Shown: positions 32,161 through 41,233, numbered from the stretch's first letter. The stretch is 64,000 bases of DNA from an uncultured Lachnospiraceae bacterium (GCA_902493385.1 CABUPO010000007.1:1-64000); one strand, 5' to 3'. Notes: generated by a model from the sequence alone, not told the origin. A program made the numbers and translations.

Positions 32161-32787
32161 GTGGCTCTTGTATCCGTAGCCAATAGAGAGGCATATTTAG
32201 AAAACAGAAGAGAACAAATTTTAAAAGCAGCCTTAGAGGTATTTAAAGAAAAGGGATATGCCAATACCAGTATTATGGATATTGCGAAACGTGCCAATAT
32301 GGGTAAGGGAACGCTATATCTCTATTTTAAGAACAAAGAGGAACTGTTATATTGTGTATTTATGGAGTGTTCCTTGATTCCGACACTGGTGGAGTGTTCT
32401 TTTGATTTAGATGCCCCTCTGGAGCAGGTTCTTCGGAATTTTGCAAAGGATGTACTAACGGATTTAAGGGACTTTGTGTCGTTGCTTCTCATGTCGATTC
32501 CAGATCTGCTGAAACTGACAAGGGAACATTCCGATGCTTCTTTTAACGGCATTTATACACAGATTTGCCATAACTTAGAGCAGTATTTGGACGCGAAAAA
32601 GGAACGGAATGATATTTCGCAATCAGCTAATTCTAAAATGCTGGCGCAGGCATTTATTTCTATGATTAACTTCCCGGTTATCATGCAGGAGATGGGAAAT
32701 GTATTTTATGATTCCGTTCAAATGGAAGAATATATAGAAGAAACGATAGCATTGCTTGTAAATCGTATGTTGATGGATAATTATTGA
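32161..32787 (+). CDS. TetR family transcriptional regulator
   Basis: 208 residues from GTG 32161, which has AAGGAGG eight bases upstream. The ATG at 32125 would lie at the transcription start and inside the operator, so it is rejected. HTH: REQILKAALEVFKEKGYANTS...MGKGTLYLYFKNKEEL (about 12-60). The C-terminal ligand domain is typical of efflux repressors. It precedes an ABC exporter pair and shares a half-site with that promoter region, so it probably represses itself and the exporter. Confidence 0.9.
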   Translation: MALVSVANREAYLENRREQILKAALEVFKEKGYANTSIMDIAKRANMGKGTLYLYFKNKEELLYCVFMECSLIPTLVECSFDLDAPLEQVLRNFAKDVLTDLRDFVSLLLMSIPDLLKLTREHSDASFNGIYTQICHNLEQYLDAKKERNDISQSANSKMLAQAFISMINFPVIMQEMGNVFYDSVQMEEYIEETIALLVNRMLMDNY

Positions 32788-32825
32788 TTAGTGATTTTCC
32801 CTAATCAGTAATATCCATTTTATTA

Positions 32826-32850
32826 TAGAACTATAATGACTGACTGTTCA
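32826..32850 (+). promoter_or_regulatory. Probable TetR half-site before the ABC exporter
   Basis: TGACTGACTG at 32837-32846 repeats the TetR operator half TGACTGACC of 32126-32143. A TATAAT-like box (CTATAATG, 32831-32838) overlaps it, so binding would block this promoter. Confidence 0.6.
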
Positions 32851-32879
32851 ACCAAAATGCAGGAAAAAGGTGATGTTGT

Positions 32880-34625
32880 ATGATTAAAACACTTGTTAGG
32901 TACATTGGAGCGTACAAAAGGGCTACAATCTTAACTCTGGTTTTTACAGCAATTTCAACATTAGTTGAAATCTTGATTCCATTTGTTACTGCTTCTATCA
33001 TTGATGAAGGGATTGAGGCAGGAAATATGAAGAATATCTGTTTTTATGGAGCAATCATGCTTGTGCTGGCTTTCCTGTGCCTGCTTTTCGGCGTACTGGC
33101 AGGAAGATGCAATGCTTCGGCTGCCTCAGGGTTTGCCTGTAATCTGCGTGATGGAATGTATGAAAATATTCAGAAGTTCAGCTTTACCAATCTTGACAAA
33201 TTCGGTACAGCCGGACTTGTTACACGTATGACTACGGATGTGACGAATCTGCAAAATTCATTTCAGATGATTTGTGGAATTGCTATCAGAGTTCCGATTA
33301 TGCTGATTTGCAGCATGATTATGTGCTTCTTGATTAATGTAAAACTCAGTCTGGTATTTTTGGCTGCGATGGTAGTTCTGGCGGTGGTGCTTGGCATCAT
33401 TATTAAAGGAACTATGCCTGTTTTTACAGAAGTATTTAGTAAATATGACGACTTGAATGCCAGCGTTCAGGAAAACGTATCTGCGATTCGGGTAGTGAAA
33501 GCATTTGTGCGGGAAGATTATGAAAATCGGAAGTTTTCAAGGGCTGCCGAGAATTTATACCGCCTGTATGTGAAAGCGGAAAGTATTCTGGCGTGGAACC
33601 GTCCGGTTATGATGCTGGTGGTATATGGCTGTATTATTGCTTTGTCATGGATGGGAGCGCATTATATTGTCGGCGGAACGCTGACAACAGGCAATCTTAC
33701 CTCTCTGCTCAGCTATATTATGAGTATGATGATGTCCCTAATGATGCTTTCAATGATTTTTGTCATGATAACAATGAGCGTAGCAAGCGGGCGTAGAATT
33801 GCAGAGATTTTAGAGGAACAGCCGGATATGACAAATCCTGCAAAACCGCTGAATGAAGTTGCTGACGGCAGTATTGATTTTAACCACGTTTCCTTTTCCT
33901 ATAAAAATGGCAGCGGTGAGGATACACTGCATGACATTGATTTACATATAAGGTCTGGCGAAACGATTGGCGTGATTGGAGGAACCGGCTGCGGTAAATC
34001 CAGTTTTGTCAGTCTGATCAGCCGTCTCTATGATGTGACAGAAGGCTCCGTGTATGTCGGTGGAAAAGATGTTCGCACCTATGACATAGATTCCCTGCGG
34101 AACCAGGTATCTGTTGTTCTGCAAAAAAACGTGCTGTTTTCCGGTACAATTCTTGAAAATCTTCGCTGGGGAAAGGAAGACGCTACAGAGGCGGAATGTA
34201 TAGAGGTCTGCAAGCAGGCTTGTGCGGATGAATTTATTCAGCAGATGTCTGACAAATATAATACTTATATTGAGCAGGGCGGCACAAATGTTTCAGGAGG
34301 TCAGAAGCAGCGTCTTTGTATTGCCCGTGCGCTTCTCAAAAAGCCCAGAGTGCTTATACTGGACGATTCTACCAGTGCGGTAGATACTGCCACCGATGCG
34401 AAAATACGGCAGGCGTTTGCCGCACATATTCCGGGAACAACGAAACTGATTATTTCACAGCGTATTTCCAGCATTCAGGATGCTGACCGTATCCTGGTTT
34501 TAGACGAAGGCTGCGTCAGCGGCTTTGATACTCACGAAAACCTGTTGAAAGATAATGCTATTTATCGTGAAATCTATGACGCACAGATCCAGGGCGGCGG
34601 CGATTTTGACCACAAGGAAGATTAG
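32880..34625 (+). CDS. ABC exporter half-transporter with degenerate ATP site (pair 2)
   Basis: 581 residues. Exporter membrane domain (about 15-315), then Walker A GGTGCGKSS near 365, signature VSGGQKQRL near 470 and Walker B VLILDDSTS near 490, with Asp in place of the catalytic Glu. This is the inactive-site partner of a heterodimer, like 1185-2948. Start behind AAAAAGG. The downstream partner begins 17 bp after its stop. Probably exports a toxic compound recognised by the upstream TetR. Confidence 0.9.
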   Translation: MIKTLVRYIGAYKRATILTLVFTAISTLVEILIPFVTASIIDEGIEAGNMKNICFYGAIMLVLAFLCLLFGVLAGRCNASAASGFACNLRDGMYENIQKFSFTNLDKFGTAGLVTRMTTDVTNLQNSFQMICGIAIRVPIMLICSMIMCFLINVKLSLVFLAAMVVLAVVLGIIIKGTMPVFTEVFSKYDDLNASVQENVSAIRVVKAFVREDYENRKFSRAAENLYRLYVKAESILAWNRPVMMLVVYGCIIALSWMGAHYIVGGTLTTGNLTSLLSYIMSMMMSLMMLSMIFVMITMSVASGRRIAEILEEQPDMTNPAKPLNEVADGSIDFNHVSFSYKNGSGEDTLHDIDLHIRSGETIGVIGGTGCGKSSFVSLISRLYDVTEGSVYVGGKDVRTYDIDSLRNQVSVVLQKNVLFSGTILENLRWGKEDATEAECIEVCKQACADEFIQQMSDKYNTYIEQGGTNVSGGQKQRLCIARALLKKPRVLILDDSTSAVDTATDAKIRQAFAAHIPGTTKLIISQRISSIQDADRILVLDEGCVSGFDTHENLLKDNAIYREIYDAQIQGGGDFDHKED

Positions 34626-34642
34626 AAAGGAGAGCGACAGAT

Positions 34643-36544
34643 ATGATGAAAACAAATCAAAATCATGGAACAGCTCGAGCCGGAGGAAACAGGTTGTCAG
34701 GCTTAAAACGGGTAATGGGTTATATTTTAAGAGACTATAAATTTTCCTGTCTTGCAGTTGTAATTGGAATTATTGTTTCGGCTGTTGCAACTTTGATTTC
34801 TACCTTATTTATGCAGAGTCTGATTGATGATTATATTGTGCCTATGACCCGCGCTGCGAGTCCGGATTATGGACCGCTCTCACAGGCATTATGTTCGCTG
34901 GCATTGATTCTGATTGTAGGTATTCTGTGTGCATGGGCCTATAACCGAATTATGGTAAATGTCAGTCAGGGAACAATGAAACGGCTCCGGACAGAATTAT
35001 TCACGCATATGGAATCACTTCCGATTAAATATTTTGACACTCATGCTCACGGCGATATTATGTCGGTTTATACCAATGATGTGGATACTCTGCGTCAGTT
35101 AATCAGCCAAAGTCTGCCTCAGTTGGTTAATTCTGCTATTACGCTGATTGCAACCTTTATCAGCATGATTGTTCTTGATATTCCGCTTACGATTGTTTCG
35201 GTGATTATGTCGCTTGTGATGATATTTGCCACATCCAGAATCAGTAGTCTTTCAGGAAAATATTTTGTCCGGCAGCAATCGGATTTGGGAGCAGTCAACG
35301 GCTATATCGAAGAAATGATGGAAGGACAGAAAGTGGTTAAAGTATTCTGTCATGAGGATAAAAGTCTGGAAGGATTTCGGAAACTGAATGAGCAGCTTCG
35401 AGAGAGTGCAGACAATGCGAATAAAATGGCAAATATTATCATGCCGGTTAATACTAATCTTGGGAATATCAGCTATGTTCTGTGCGCTATTATAGGAGGC
35501 CTTTTGACAGTAAATGGATATTCCGGTTTGACCATTGGTACGCTTGTGGCCTTTCTGAATCTTAATAAGAGCTTTACACAGCCAATTACACAGATCAGCC
35601 AGCAGTTGAGCAGCATTATTATGGCTGGAGCTGGAGCCGGACGTGTGTTTCAGATAATTGACGAGGAATCCGAGCATGACGCGGGTTATGTGGAACTGGT
35701 TAATGCTACAGAGAAACCGGATGGAACTTTAACAGAGGCAAAGGAAAGAACAGGACTGTGGGCATGGAAACACCCGCATAAAGCAGATGGAACCGTTACC
35801 TATGAAAAATTGGAAGGTGATGTAACCTTTGACGGGGTGGATTTTGGTTATACGGATGACAAGATGGTGCTGCACGACATCAGAATGTATGCGACTCCGG
35901 GGCAAAAGATTGCCTTTGTTGGAAGCACTGGCGCAGGAAAGACTACGATTACGAATCTGATTAACCGTTTTTACGATATTCAGGACGGAAAGATTCGTTA
36001 TGACAACATCAATATCAATAAAATCAAGAAGCCGGATTTGCGGCGCAGCCTTGGTATTGTGCTTCAGGATACGCATCTTTTTACCGGTACGGTAATGGAA
36101 AATATCCGTTACGGGCGTCTTGACGCTACGGATGAGGAATGTATTGAGGCTGCAAAATTAGCGAATGCACATGGCTTTATCCGGCGTCTTTCGGATGGCT
36201 ATCAGACGATGCTGACTGGAGACGGAGGAAACTTAAGCCAGGGGCAGAGGCAGCTTATTGCCATTGCACGTGCAGCGGTTGCGAACCCGCCTGTGCTTAT
36301 TTTGGACGAGGCAACTTCCTCGATTGATACCCGAACCGAGACACTTGTTCAGAAGGGAATGGATGCCCTGATGAATGGGCGCACTTCCTTCGTAATTGCT
36401 CACAGGCTGTCTACTGTGCGGGATGCAGACTGTATTATGGTTCTTGAACAAGGTCGGATTATCGAGCGGGGAACGCATGAACAGTTAATCGCGCAGAAGG
36501 GCAAGTATTACCAGCTCTATACGGGAAATGAGATCAGCGTATAG
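34643..36544 (+). CDS. ABC exporter half-transporter with canonical ATP site (pair 2)
   Basis: 633 residues. Six-helix domain (about 30-330), an extra ~40-residue linker (KPDGTLTEAKERTGLWAW, about 355-375) between membrane and ATPase domains, Walker A GSTGAGKTT near 426, signature LSQGQRQLI near 529 and Walker B VLILDEATS near 550 with Glu present. Complements the degenerate partner upstream. AAAGGAGAG precedes the start. The linker insert is usual for this heterodimer branch. Confidence 0.9.
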   Translation: MMKTNQNHGTARAGGNRLSGLKRVMGYILRDYKFSCLAVVIGIIVSAVATLISTLFMQSLIDDYIVPMTRAASPDYGPLSQALCSLALILIVGILCAWAYNRIMVNVSQGTMKRLRTELFTHMESLPIKYFDTHAHGDIMSVYTNDVDTLRQLISQSLPQLVNSAITLIATFISMIVLDIPLTIVSVIMSLVMIFATSRISSLSGKYFVRQQSDLGAVNGYIEEMMEGQKVVKVFCHEDKSLEGFRKLNEQLRESADNANKMANIIMPVNTNLGNISYVLCAIIGGLLTVNGYSGLTIGTLVAFLNLNKSFTQPITQISQQLSSIIMAGAGAGRVFQIIDEESEHDAGYVELVNATEKPDGTLTEAKERTGLWAWKHPHKADGTVTYEKLEGDVTFDGVDFGYTDDKMVLHDIRMYATPGQKIAFVGSTGAGKTTITNLINRFYDIQDGKIRYDNININKIKKPDLRRSLGIVLQDTHLFTGTVMENIRYGRLDATDEECIEAAKLANAHGFIRRLSDGYQTMLTGDGGNLSQGQRQLIAIARAAVANPPVLILDEATSSIDTRTETLVQKGMDALMNGRTSFVIAHRLSTVRDADCIMVLEQGRIIERGTHEQLIAQKGKYYQLYTGNEISV

Positions 36545-36690
36545 CAGCGGTGGCAGAAAAAATGACCAAGAACCGACAGAGTACATTGAAAAATTGCAAT
36601 AAGCAGGACTTATGCTCGAGAAAGCAGAAGATGAAATGTTTTCTTAATGAAAATTTCCTGTACGGATTTTTGTATAACAGAAAATGAGTG
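36545..36690 (+). other. Intergenic remnant before the restriction-modification genes
   Basis: A short start-less frame reads TEYIEKLQ, a stop, then AGLMLEKAEDEMFS. It looks like the end of an unknown small gene. Nothing else is recognised until the methyltransferase promoter. Confidence 0.3.
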
Positions 36691-36743
36691 TTGACTTTTC
36701 GTTAAACTGAAAGTATAATAAAAGCGACTGAAAGTTGACTTTT
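36691..36743 (+). promoter_or_regulatory. Methyltransferase promoter with repeated motifs
   Basis: TTGACT (36691-36696) and TATAAT (36714-36719) are 17 bp apart. TTGACTTTT occurs at 36691 and again at 36735, and ACTGAAAG at 36706 and 36727, so the promoter is flanked by duplicated blocks. These may bind a regulator, possibly the methyltransferase itself. Confidence 0.7.
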
Positions 36744-36769
36744 ACATTTTTAAGAGGAAAAGATATTAT

Positions 36770-38062
36770 ATGGCTGTAGATGTAAAAGATTGGGGTACTT
36801 TTAAGGACAGTTTAAAAGCTCCTGTTTTTGGATGGTTTACCTATCCGGCAGGTTTTTCATATAAAGCGGTTCAATATAGTATTCGAGAAGAAAGATTAGA
36901 TAATAATAGTGTAATATACGATCCTTTTATGGGAAGTGGAACAACTAATCTTGCTGCCAAAATGATGGGAATTAATTCAGTTGGAGTTGAAGCTCATCCT
37001 TTTGTTTTTCCTATTGCAAAGTGCAAAATGAATTGGAATATTGATTTTAATTCCGTGAATGAGGTCCTTAAAAGAATAAGCAATATTATAAGTGATGTTC
37101 AAAAGAGCGATGAAGAGATAAATGATATAATTTCTGCTGAATTTCCGGAATTGGTGTTGAAGTGTTATCTGCCCAAAACATTGTATGAAATAATGCTTAT
37201 CAGGAACAATATTCAGCTTATTCAGGAGGAAGATGTTAAGCTCTTTATGAGAGTAGCGTTAATCGCCACATTAAGAGATGTTTCCATTGCAGCAACTGGA
37301 TGGCCATATATTGCACCGAACAAAATAAAGATAACTTCTCTATCCAAAAATGGATTCAGGACATATTTTGATAAGTGTCAAAGTATGCTGAAAGATTTGG
37401 ACGATATAAAAAATCAGAGCGCAAAGTGTGATACTTATCACAGCCTGATATTGGGAGACTGTAGAAATACGGAAGGTATGATAGAGAATGAGATGGTAGA
37501 TCATATATTTACATCGCCCCCGTATCTGAATAATTTTGACTATGCAGATCGCACAAGATTGGAAATGTATGTAATGGGAGATGCGAAAAGCTGGAGTGAT
37601 ATTTCGTCAATAGTTCGGACAAAGCTTATTACAAGCGCTACAACACAAATTGATCGAAAAGATAAGAAATATGTATTTTTAGAGGATTTTATTAATGACT
37701 GTCCTGATGAATACGTTTTTTTAAATAATGCAGTTAGCGAACTTTCAAAAATAAGGTTAACTAAAGGCGGTAAGAAAAGTTATGATCTATTAGTTATTGG
37801 GTATATGAATGATTTATACTTGGTATTGAAAGATTGTTATAGAGTATTAAAGAGTGGGCGTACGGCCAAATTCATATTAGGTGATTCCGCTCCATATGGT
37901 GTTCATATACCGACGGATGAATTAATAGGAAAAATAGCCATGAATGTTGGATTTGGTGATTATAGTATAGATGTCCTCAGAACTCGTGGAGGGAAATGGA
38001 AGGATAATCCACAACGTCATGATGTTGCATTAAGGGAATCTATAGTAACAGTGAGGAAGTAA
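36770..38062 (+). CDS. Type II DNA methyltransferase, amino-methylating
   Basis: 430 residues. S-adenosylmethionine motif I is DPFMGSGTTNLAAK (about 44-57) with following GVEAHPF. The catalytic motif IV is FTSPPYLNNFDYAD (about 244-257); TSPPY is usual for N4-cytosine enzymes. Motif I precedes motif IV with about 185 residues between, where the target recognition region would lie (alpha-type order). The stop is two bases before the next gene, a putative restriction enzyme, so the pair forms a type II system. Recognition sequence not deducible. Confidence 0.85.
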   Translation: MAVDVKDWGTFKDSLKAPVFGWFTYPAGFSYKAVQYSIREERLDNNSVIYDPFMGSGTTNLAAKMMGINSVGVEAHPFVFPIAKCKMNWNIDFNSVNEVLKRISNIISDVQKSDEEINDIISAEFPELVLKCYLPKTLYEIMLIRNNIQLIQEEDVKLFMRVALIATLRDVSIAATGWPYIAPNKIKITSLSKNGFRTYFDKCQSMLKDLDDIKNQSAKCDTYHSLILGDCRNTEGMIENEMVDHIFTSPPYLNNFDYADRTRLEMYVMGDAKSWSDISSIVRTKLITSATTQIDRKDKKYVFLEDFINDCPDEYVFLNNAVSELSKIRLTKGGKKSYDLLVIGYMNDLYLVLKDCYRVLKSGRTAKFILGDSAPYGVHIPTDELIGKIAMNVGFGDYSIDVLRTRGGKWKDNPQRHDVALRESIVTVRK

Positions 38063-38064
38063 TT

Positions 38065-38886
38065 ATGGCTACAGGAAAAGTGGTTACAAATGGCGGCAGT
38101 GCGATTGGTGAAGCAATAGGTGATTTATTAGAACAGCAGGTCCATAGAATTTTTAAAGAAATTGAAGAAAACAGACATATATATTTTTTGACTCGATACG
38201 GAAAAACAAAGTCAGGAAAAGAAAGCAAAAAGCTATTGCTTTCAGATGAATTTGGCAATGAATATAACATGGATGGCTTAGTTATTAATGAAGGCGGCTA
38301 TCCGCTTATTCTAATTGAAAGCAAGTATATCAGATATAAGAAGCATAACAGGGATAAGGCGAGCTGGATATGTAATGCTCATTCAGCCGTGCGCAGGTAT
38401 TTTTCGAGTATTAGATCTTCTGTTGCAGTGCTGGCCGGCAGCTGGAGTTCAACCTCATTAGCTATGCTTACCAGTTATGGCGTTTCATATTTTATGGTTC
38501 CGTTTAATGCTATATGTGAAATATTAAGTACGTATGGTATAGATTTTGAATGGGAAGAAAATGATTATGATAAAGCCATGAGTGCATGGAACAAGTTTTC
38601 AAAGCTTAGTGATTCTGACAAGGAAGCTATTGGTCAGGCTATGATTGATATTGTTAAAGATGATTTGGTTAAGTATGTTGAGGACATCCTGGATGATACT
38701 ATATTAAGAAAGCTTAACCGAATTGTGATAGAGTTACATACAAATAAAAATGAAATTTTTAAGTATACTTTTGATACAAAAGAAGAGGCTATAGAATTTC
38801 TTTCGGAATTTGACAATGATTTTGATGATAAACAATTTATCTCAATTTTCCAACATCCGGAAGTCAAAGAACCTAATGATGAATAA
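38065..38886 (+). CDS. Probable type II restriction endonuclease
   Basis: 273 residues. The region NMDGLVINEGGYPLILIESKYI (split here as NMDGLVI and ILIESKYI, about 72-92) fits the PD-(D/E)XK active site: Asp, then a strand with Glu-Ser-Lys. A basic stretch follows, then WICNAHSAVRRYFSSI, as in conserved but little-studied restriction enzymes. It directly follows the methyltransferase, a classic gene pair. Identity as endonuclease is inferred from motif and context. Two terminators follow. Confidence 0.7.
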   Translation: MATGKVVTNGGSAIGEAIGDLLEQQVHRIFKEIEENRHIYFLTRYGKTKSGKESKKLLLSDEFGNEYNMDGLVINEGGYPLILIESKYIRYKKHNRDKASWICNAHSAVRRYFSSIRSSVAVLAGSWSSTSLAMLTSYGVSYFMVPFNAICEILSTYGIDFEWEENDYDKAMSAWNKFSKLSDSDKEAIGQAMIDIVKDDLVKYVEDILDDTILRKLNRIVIELHTNKNEIFKYTFDTKEEAIEFLSEFDNDFDDKQFISIFQHPEVKEPNDE

Positions 38887-38924
38887 GGTTTTCTGTTTGT
38901 GACATATAGATAGTATTTTGTTAA

Positions 38925-38987
38925 GGGGCTGTAAAAAAAGCCCCATAATGAAAAATCGCTGAGGTCGTGAGACTTCAGCGATTTTTT
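38925..38987 (+). terminator. Double terminator after the restriction gene
   Basis: GGGGCT/AGCCCC (38925-38944) is followed by AAAAATCGCTGA/TCAGCGATTTTTT (38951-38987), the second a strong intrinsic terminator. Confidence 0.9.
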
Positions 38988-39001
38988 GGTATAATTAATT
39001 T

Positions 39002-39088
39002 ATGCTATTAAATAACAATACTAATGGTAATTATACTACTCGTCAGTTGAAATTACCATTGGAAAATCAGGAGCTGACTTCTATTTAA
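39002..39088 (+). pseudogene. Transposase N-terminal stub (IS1182-like)
   Basis: 28 residues, NYTTRQLKLPLENQ then an early stop. The QLKLPLE opening is typical of IS1182-type transposases. No other part of the element was found nearby. Confidence 0.45.
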
Positions 39089-39114
39089 GGTCATCGTCAG
39101 TATTACAAAATTAT

Positions 39115-39333
39115 TTATAACATCTGGTCATTATCCGAAGGGATATATTGGGCAATATTTTCTATCCGGCAATTGAGTATACGGCAGAGGTCGTTAATAG
39201 TTGTTGTGTTTAAAGGTTTATTTTTACGTAATTTATCAATGGTAGAACTGGAAATGTGATGATGATTGATTAAAGTATATGTTGATTCAGTTGATTTTTT
39301 TAATGTATGCCAGAACGGACTATAATCAATCAT
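39115..39333 (-). CDS. XRE-family small repressor
   Basis: 72 residues, almost entirely a Cro/CI helix-turn-helix (LINHHHISSSTIDKLRKNKPLNTTTINDLCRIL). Start behind GAAAGGAG on the minus strand. It diverges from a promoter with repeated GACTA/TAGTC elements (39375-39410) and a 31-residue membrane peptide gene. Small stand-alone XRE repressors of this type often silence a neighbour. Target inferred to be the shared intergenic region. Confidence 0.8.
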   Translation of the reverse strand: MIDYSPFWHTLKKSTESTYTLINHHHISSSTIDKLRKNKPLNTTTINDLCRILNCRIENIAQYIPSDNDQML

Positions 39334-39384
39334 GCGCAGTTCTCCTTTCGGTTAATATAATTATCATATTAACTAGTCTTGTTG

Positions 39385-39413
39385 TTGACTATAGTCGTAA
39401 AAAAGACTATAAT
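39385..39413 (+). promoter_or_regulatory. Promoter of the small membrane peptide with dyads
   Basis: TTGACT (39385-39390), 17 bp, TATAAT (39408-39413). GACTATAGTC (39387-39396) is a perfect palindrome over the -35 element and GACTAT recurs at the -10. TAGTC also occurs at 39375. Likely operators for the divergent XRE protein. Confidence 0.75.
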
Positions 39414-39463
39414 ATTATTTGAAAAAGCTATGCGGAATATACAAAAGAAGAGAGGTAAAAAAT

Positions 39464-39559
39464 TTGGCAAATAACAATGATAATAGCGGAGGTATGCCTT
39501 TTTGGATGATGGTATTTGCGGTACTTGTAGCTTTATTTGTTTTTATATTTTTTAAATAG
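39464..39559 (+). CDS. 31-residue single-helix membrane peptide
   Basis: A TTG start behind AGAGGTAA opens NNNDNSGGMPFW followed by a hydrophobic helix (MMVFAVLVALFVFIFF) and a final Lys. Too short for ordinary gene finding, but it has a consensus promoter, a ribosome site and a divergent repressor. It could be a toxin-like or regulatory membrane peptide. No homologue is recalled. Confidence 0.55.
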   Translation: MANNNDNSGGMPFWMMVFAVLVALFVFIFFK

Positions 39560-39631
39560 GATGTTTATAAGCAACTGCTCTAATGAATATATTTTTTTGA
39601 GTTATATAAACGTTCATCAAAGATTTTAATT

Positions 39632-39931
39632 GTGATTGAACTTGTTTTGCTTGTGTGTGGAATGTTTTGGAAGCCTGTAACGTCTATATATCGTATTGAT
39701 ACAGTAGGAGACTTTTGTGATATTATTGCCTGTCTGCCTGGAGGCTTGTTGTATTGGATAATAATTAAAAATATATGGCAACAAGCAGGATTGTATATAT
39801 GGCAGAGAAGAATGCGCAAGAAAAGGCAGCAGCAAAATGACGTCATTACTTCTGCACATCAATGTTTATTTCATACTTTTCATCAATCAGCACATAATTT
39901 ACACCATGCTTTTGAGCCAATACAGTTTTGA
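39632..39931 (+). CDS. Uncertain hydrophobic ORF
   Basis: 99 codons from GTG without a clear ribosome site. The middle (DTVGDFCDIIACLPGGLLYWIIIKN) looks membrane-like and a basic run follows, but the tail is His-rich and unlike a protein. It may be a gene fragment or chance frame. A 38-codon frame on the other strand (39846-39962, MIKSALKQKEIKTVLAQKHG) overlaps its end and looks equally protein-like. Confidence 0.25.
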   Translation: MIELVLLVCGMFWKPVTSIYRIDTVGDFCDIIACLPGGLLYWIIIKNIWQQAGLYIWQRRMRKKRQQQNDVITSAHQCLFHTFHQSAHNLHHAFEPIQF

Positions 39932-40085
39932 TTTCTTTCTGTTTCAATGCTGATTTTATCATAAGATTGTTAAAAAATCTACTTACAAGCCGTCTGTTGT
40001 GCTATAATCGCTGATATCGGTATGGCTTTCACAAAGCTTGCTGCGACAGACATTCTTGTTTTATCAAATATTGAGGAGCGTGAGT

Positions 40086-40559
40086 ATGCATATATATGTA
40101 GATGCCGATGCTTGTCCGGTAGTGAATATAGTTGAGCGAATAGCAGAAAAACATAATATTGCAGTAACTTTACTCTGCGATACGAATCATATTTTGACTT
40201 CAGAATACAGCAAAGTTATTGTTGTGGGCGCAGGGGCAGACGCGGTAGATTACAAGTTAATCAGCCTTTGTCATAAAGGAGATATTGTCGTTTCACAGGA
40301 TTATGGGGTTGCGGCTATGGCGCTTGGTAAATGTGCTTATGCAATTCATCAATCAGGCAAATGGTACACCAATGACAATATTGATCAGATGTTAATGGAA
40401 CGGCATTTGAATAAAAAGGTAAGAAGAGGTTCTTGCAGGAACCATCTGAAGGGCCCTAAGAAAAGGACGGATGAGGATGATGATAGGTTTGCACAGTCAT
40501 TTGAGAAGCTGGTGTTAACGGCACAGGAACAAGAGGAGGAACAGCATGGGATTATTTAA
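40086..40559 (+). CDS. yaiI: DUF188 / YaiI family protein
   Basis: 157 residues from ATG 40086 behind GAGGAGCG. The family opening MHIYVDADACPVV and the later VSQDYGVAAMAL and RTDEDDDRFAQSFEKL match UPF0178, a PIN-like fold with an acidic pocket, possibly a nuclease. No demonstrated role. It overlaps the next gene by 14 bp, so the two are coupled. Confidence 0.85.
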   Translation: MHIYVDADACPVVNIVERIAEKHNIAVTLLCDTNHILTSEYSKVIVVGAGADAVDYKLISLCHKGDIVVSQDYGVAAMALGKCAYAIHQSGKWYTNDNIDQMLMERHLNKKVRRGSCRNHLKGPKKRTDEDDDRFAQSFEKLVLTAQEQEEEQHGII

Positions 40560-40947
40560 GAAGAACCCTGAGACGCTGGCGTATGTCAGTTATTATAAGA
40601 GCATTGTGGATCAGGATAGAGCATCTGTTGTGATTTGTAATTTGAAGCATGAGATTGTTTACATGAATCCGGCAGCAGTAAATAGCTATGAGAAACGAGG
40701 CGGAGACAAGTTGACAGGCAGAAGCCTGTTAGACTGCCATAATCCGGAGTCTAAAGAAAAGATTCAGCAGGTGGTTGATTGGTTTTCGGCAGACGAGAGC
40801 CACAATATCGTGTATACATTTCATAATGATAAGCAGAACAAGGATGTGTATATGGTGGCGCTCAGAGATGAAGGAAAGCTGATTGGGTACTACGAGAAGC
40901 ATGAATATAGAAATGCAGAGATAATGAAACCTTATGATTTATGGTAG
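40546..40947 (+). CDS. Stand-alone PAS domain protein
   Basis: 133 residues forming a single PAS fold: DRASVVICNLKHEIVYMNPAAVNSY (in two strands, about 25-49), TGRSLLDCHNPES and the late GKLIGYYEKHEYR. The CHNP block is typical of PAS proteins that hold a cofactor or small ligand in gut clostridia. There is no output domain, so it must act through a partner. It overlaps the yaiI end. Function unknown. Confidence 0.8.
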   Translation: MGLFKKNPETLAYVSYYKSIVDQDRASVVICNLKHEIVYMNPAAVNSYEKRGGDKLTGRSLLDCHNPESKEKIQQVVDWFSADESHNIVYTFHNDKQNKDVYMVALRDEGKLIGYYEKHEYRNAEIMKPYDLW

Positions 40948-41020
40948 GCGAAGCAGATAAATATACAGATTTTTGGAACTAAGGCTTTGGTATCGGCAAA
41001 ATTATATTAAAGCAGGAGGT

Positions 41021-41233
41021 ATGAAGGAGGGAATATTTAACGGTAACACAAGCGGGATAACAGCGGCAAACTGCTTTGTATATAACAATAATATGGAAGA
41101 GAGTACGATTAGTATCAAAGGCGAAATCTGTTTTGGAGATGAGCAACATAAAAGGGAGCCACAGAGTGACTCCCCCAGTGCAGTCCTAAAACATACACCT
41201 TTTTCAATAATTATAATATACAATATAAGCTGA
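41021..41233 (+). CDS. Doubtful small ORF
   Basis: 70 codons from ATG 41021. AGGAGGT touches the start codon, giving almost no spacing. The sequence resembles no family, and it runs through a GGGAG/CTCCC hairpin. Low confidence; listed because the gap is otherwise empty. Confidence 0.2.
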   Translation: MKEGIFNGNTSGITAANCFVYNNNMEESTISIKGEICFGDEQHKREPQSDSPSAVLKHTPFSIIIIYNIS

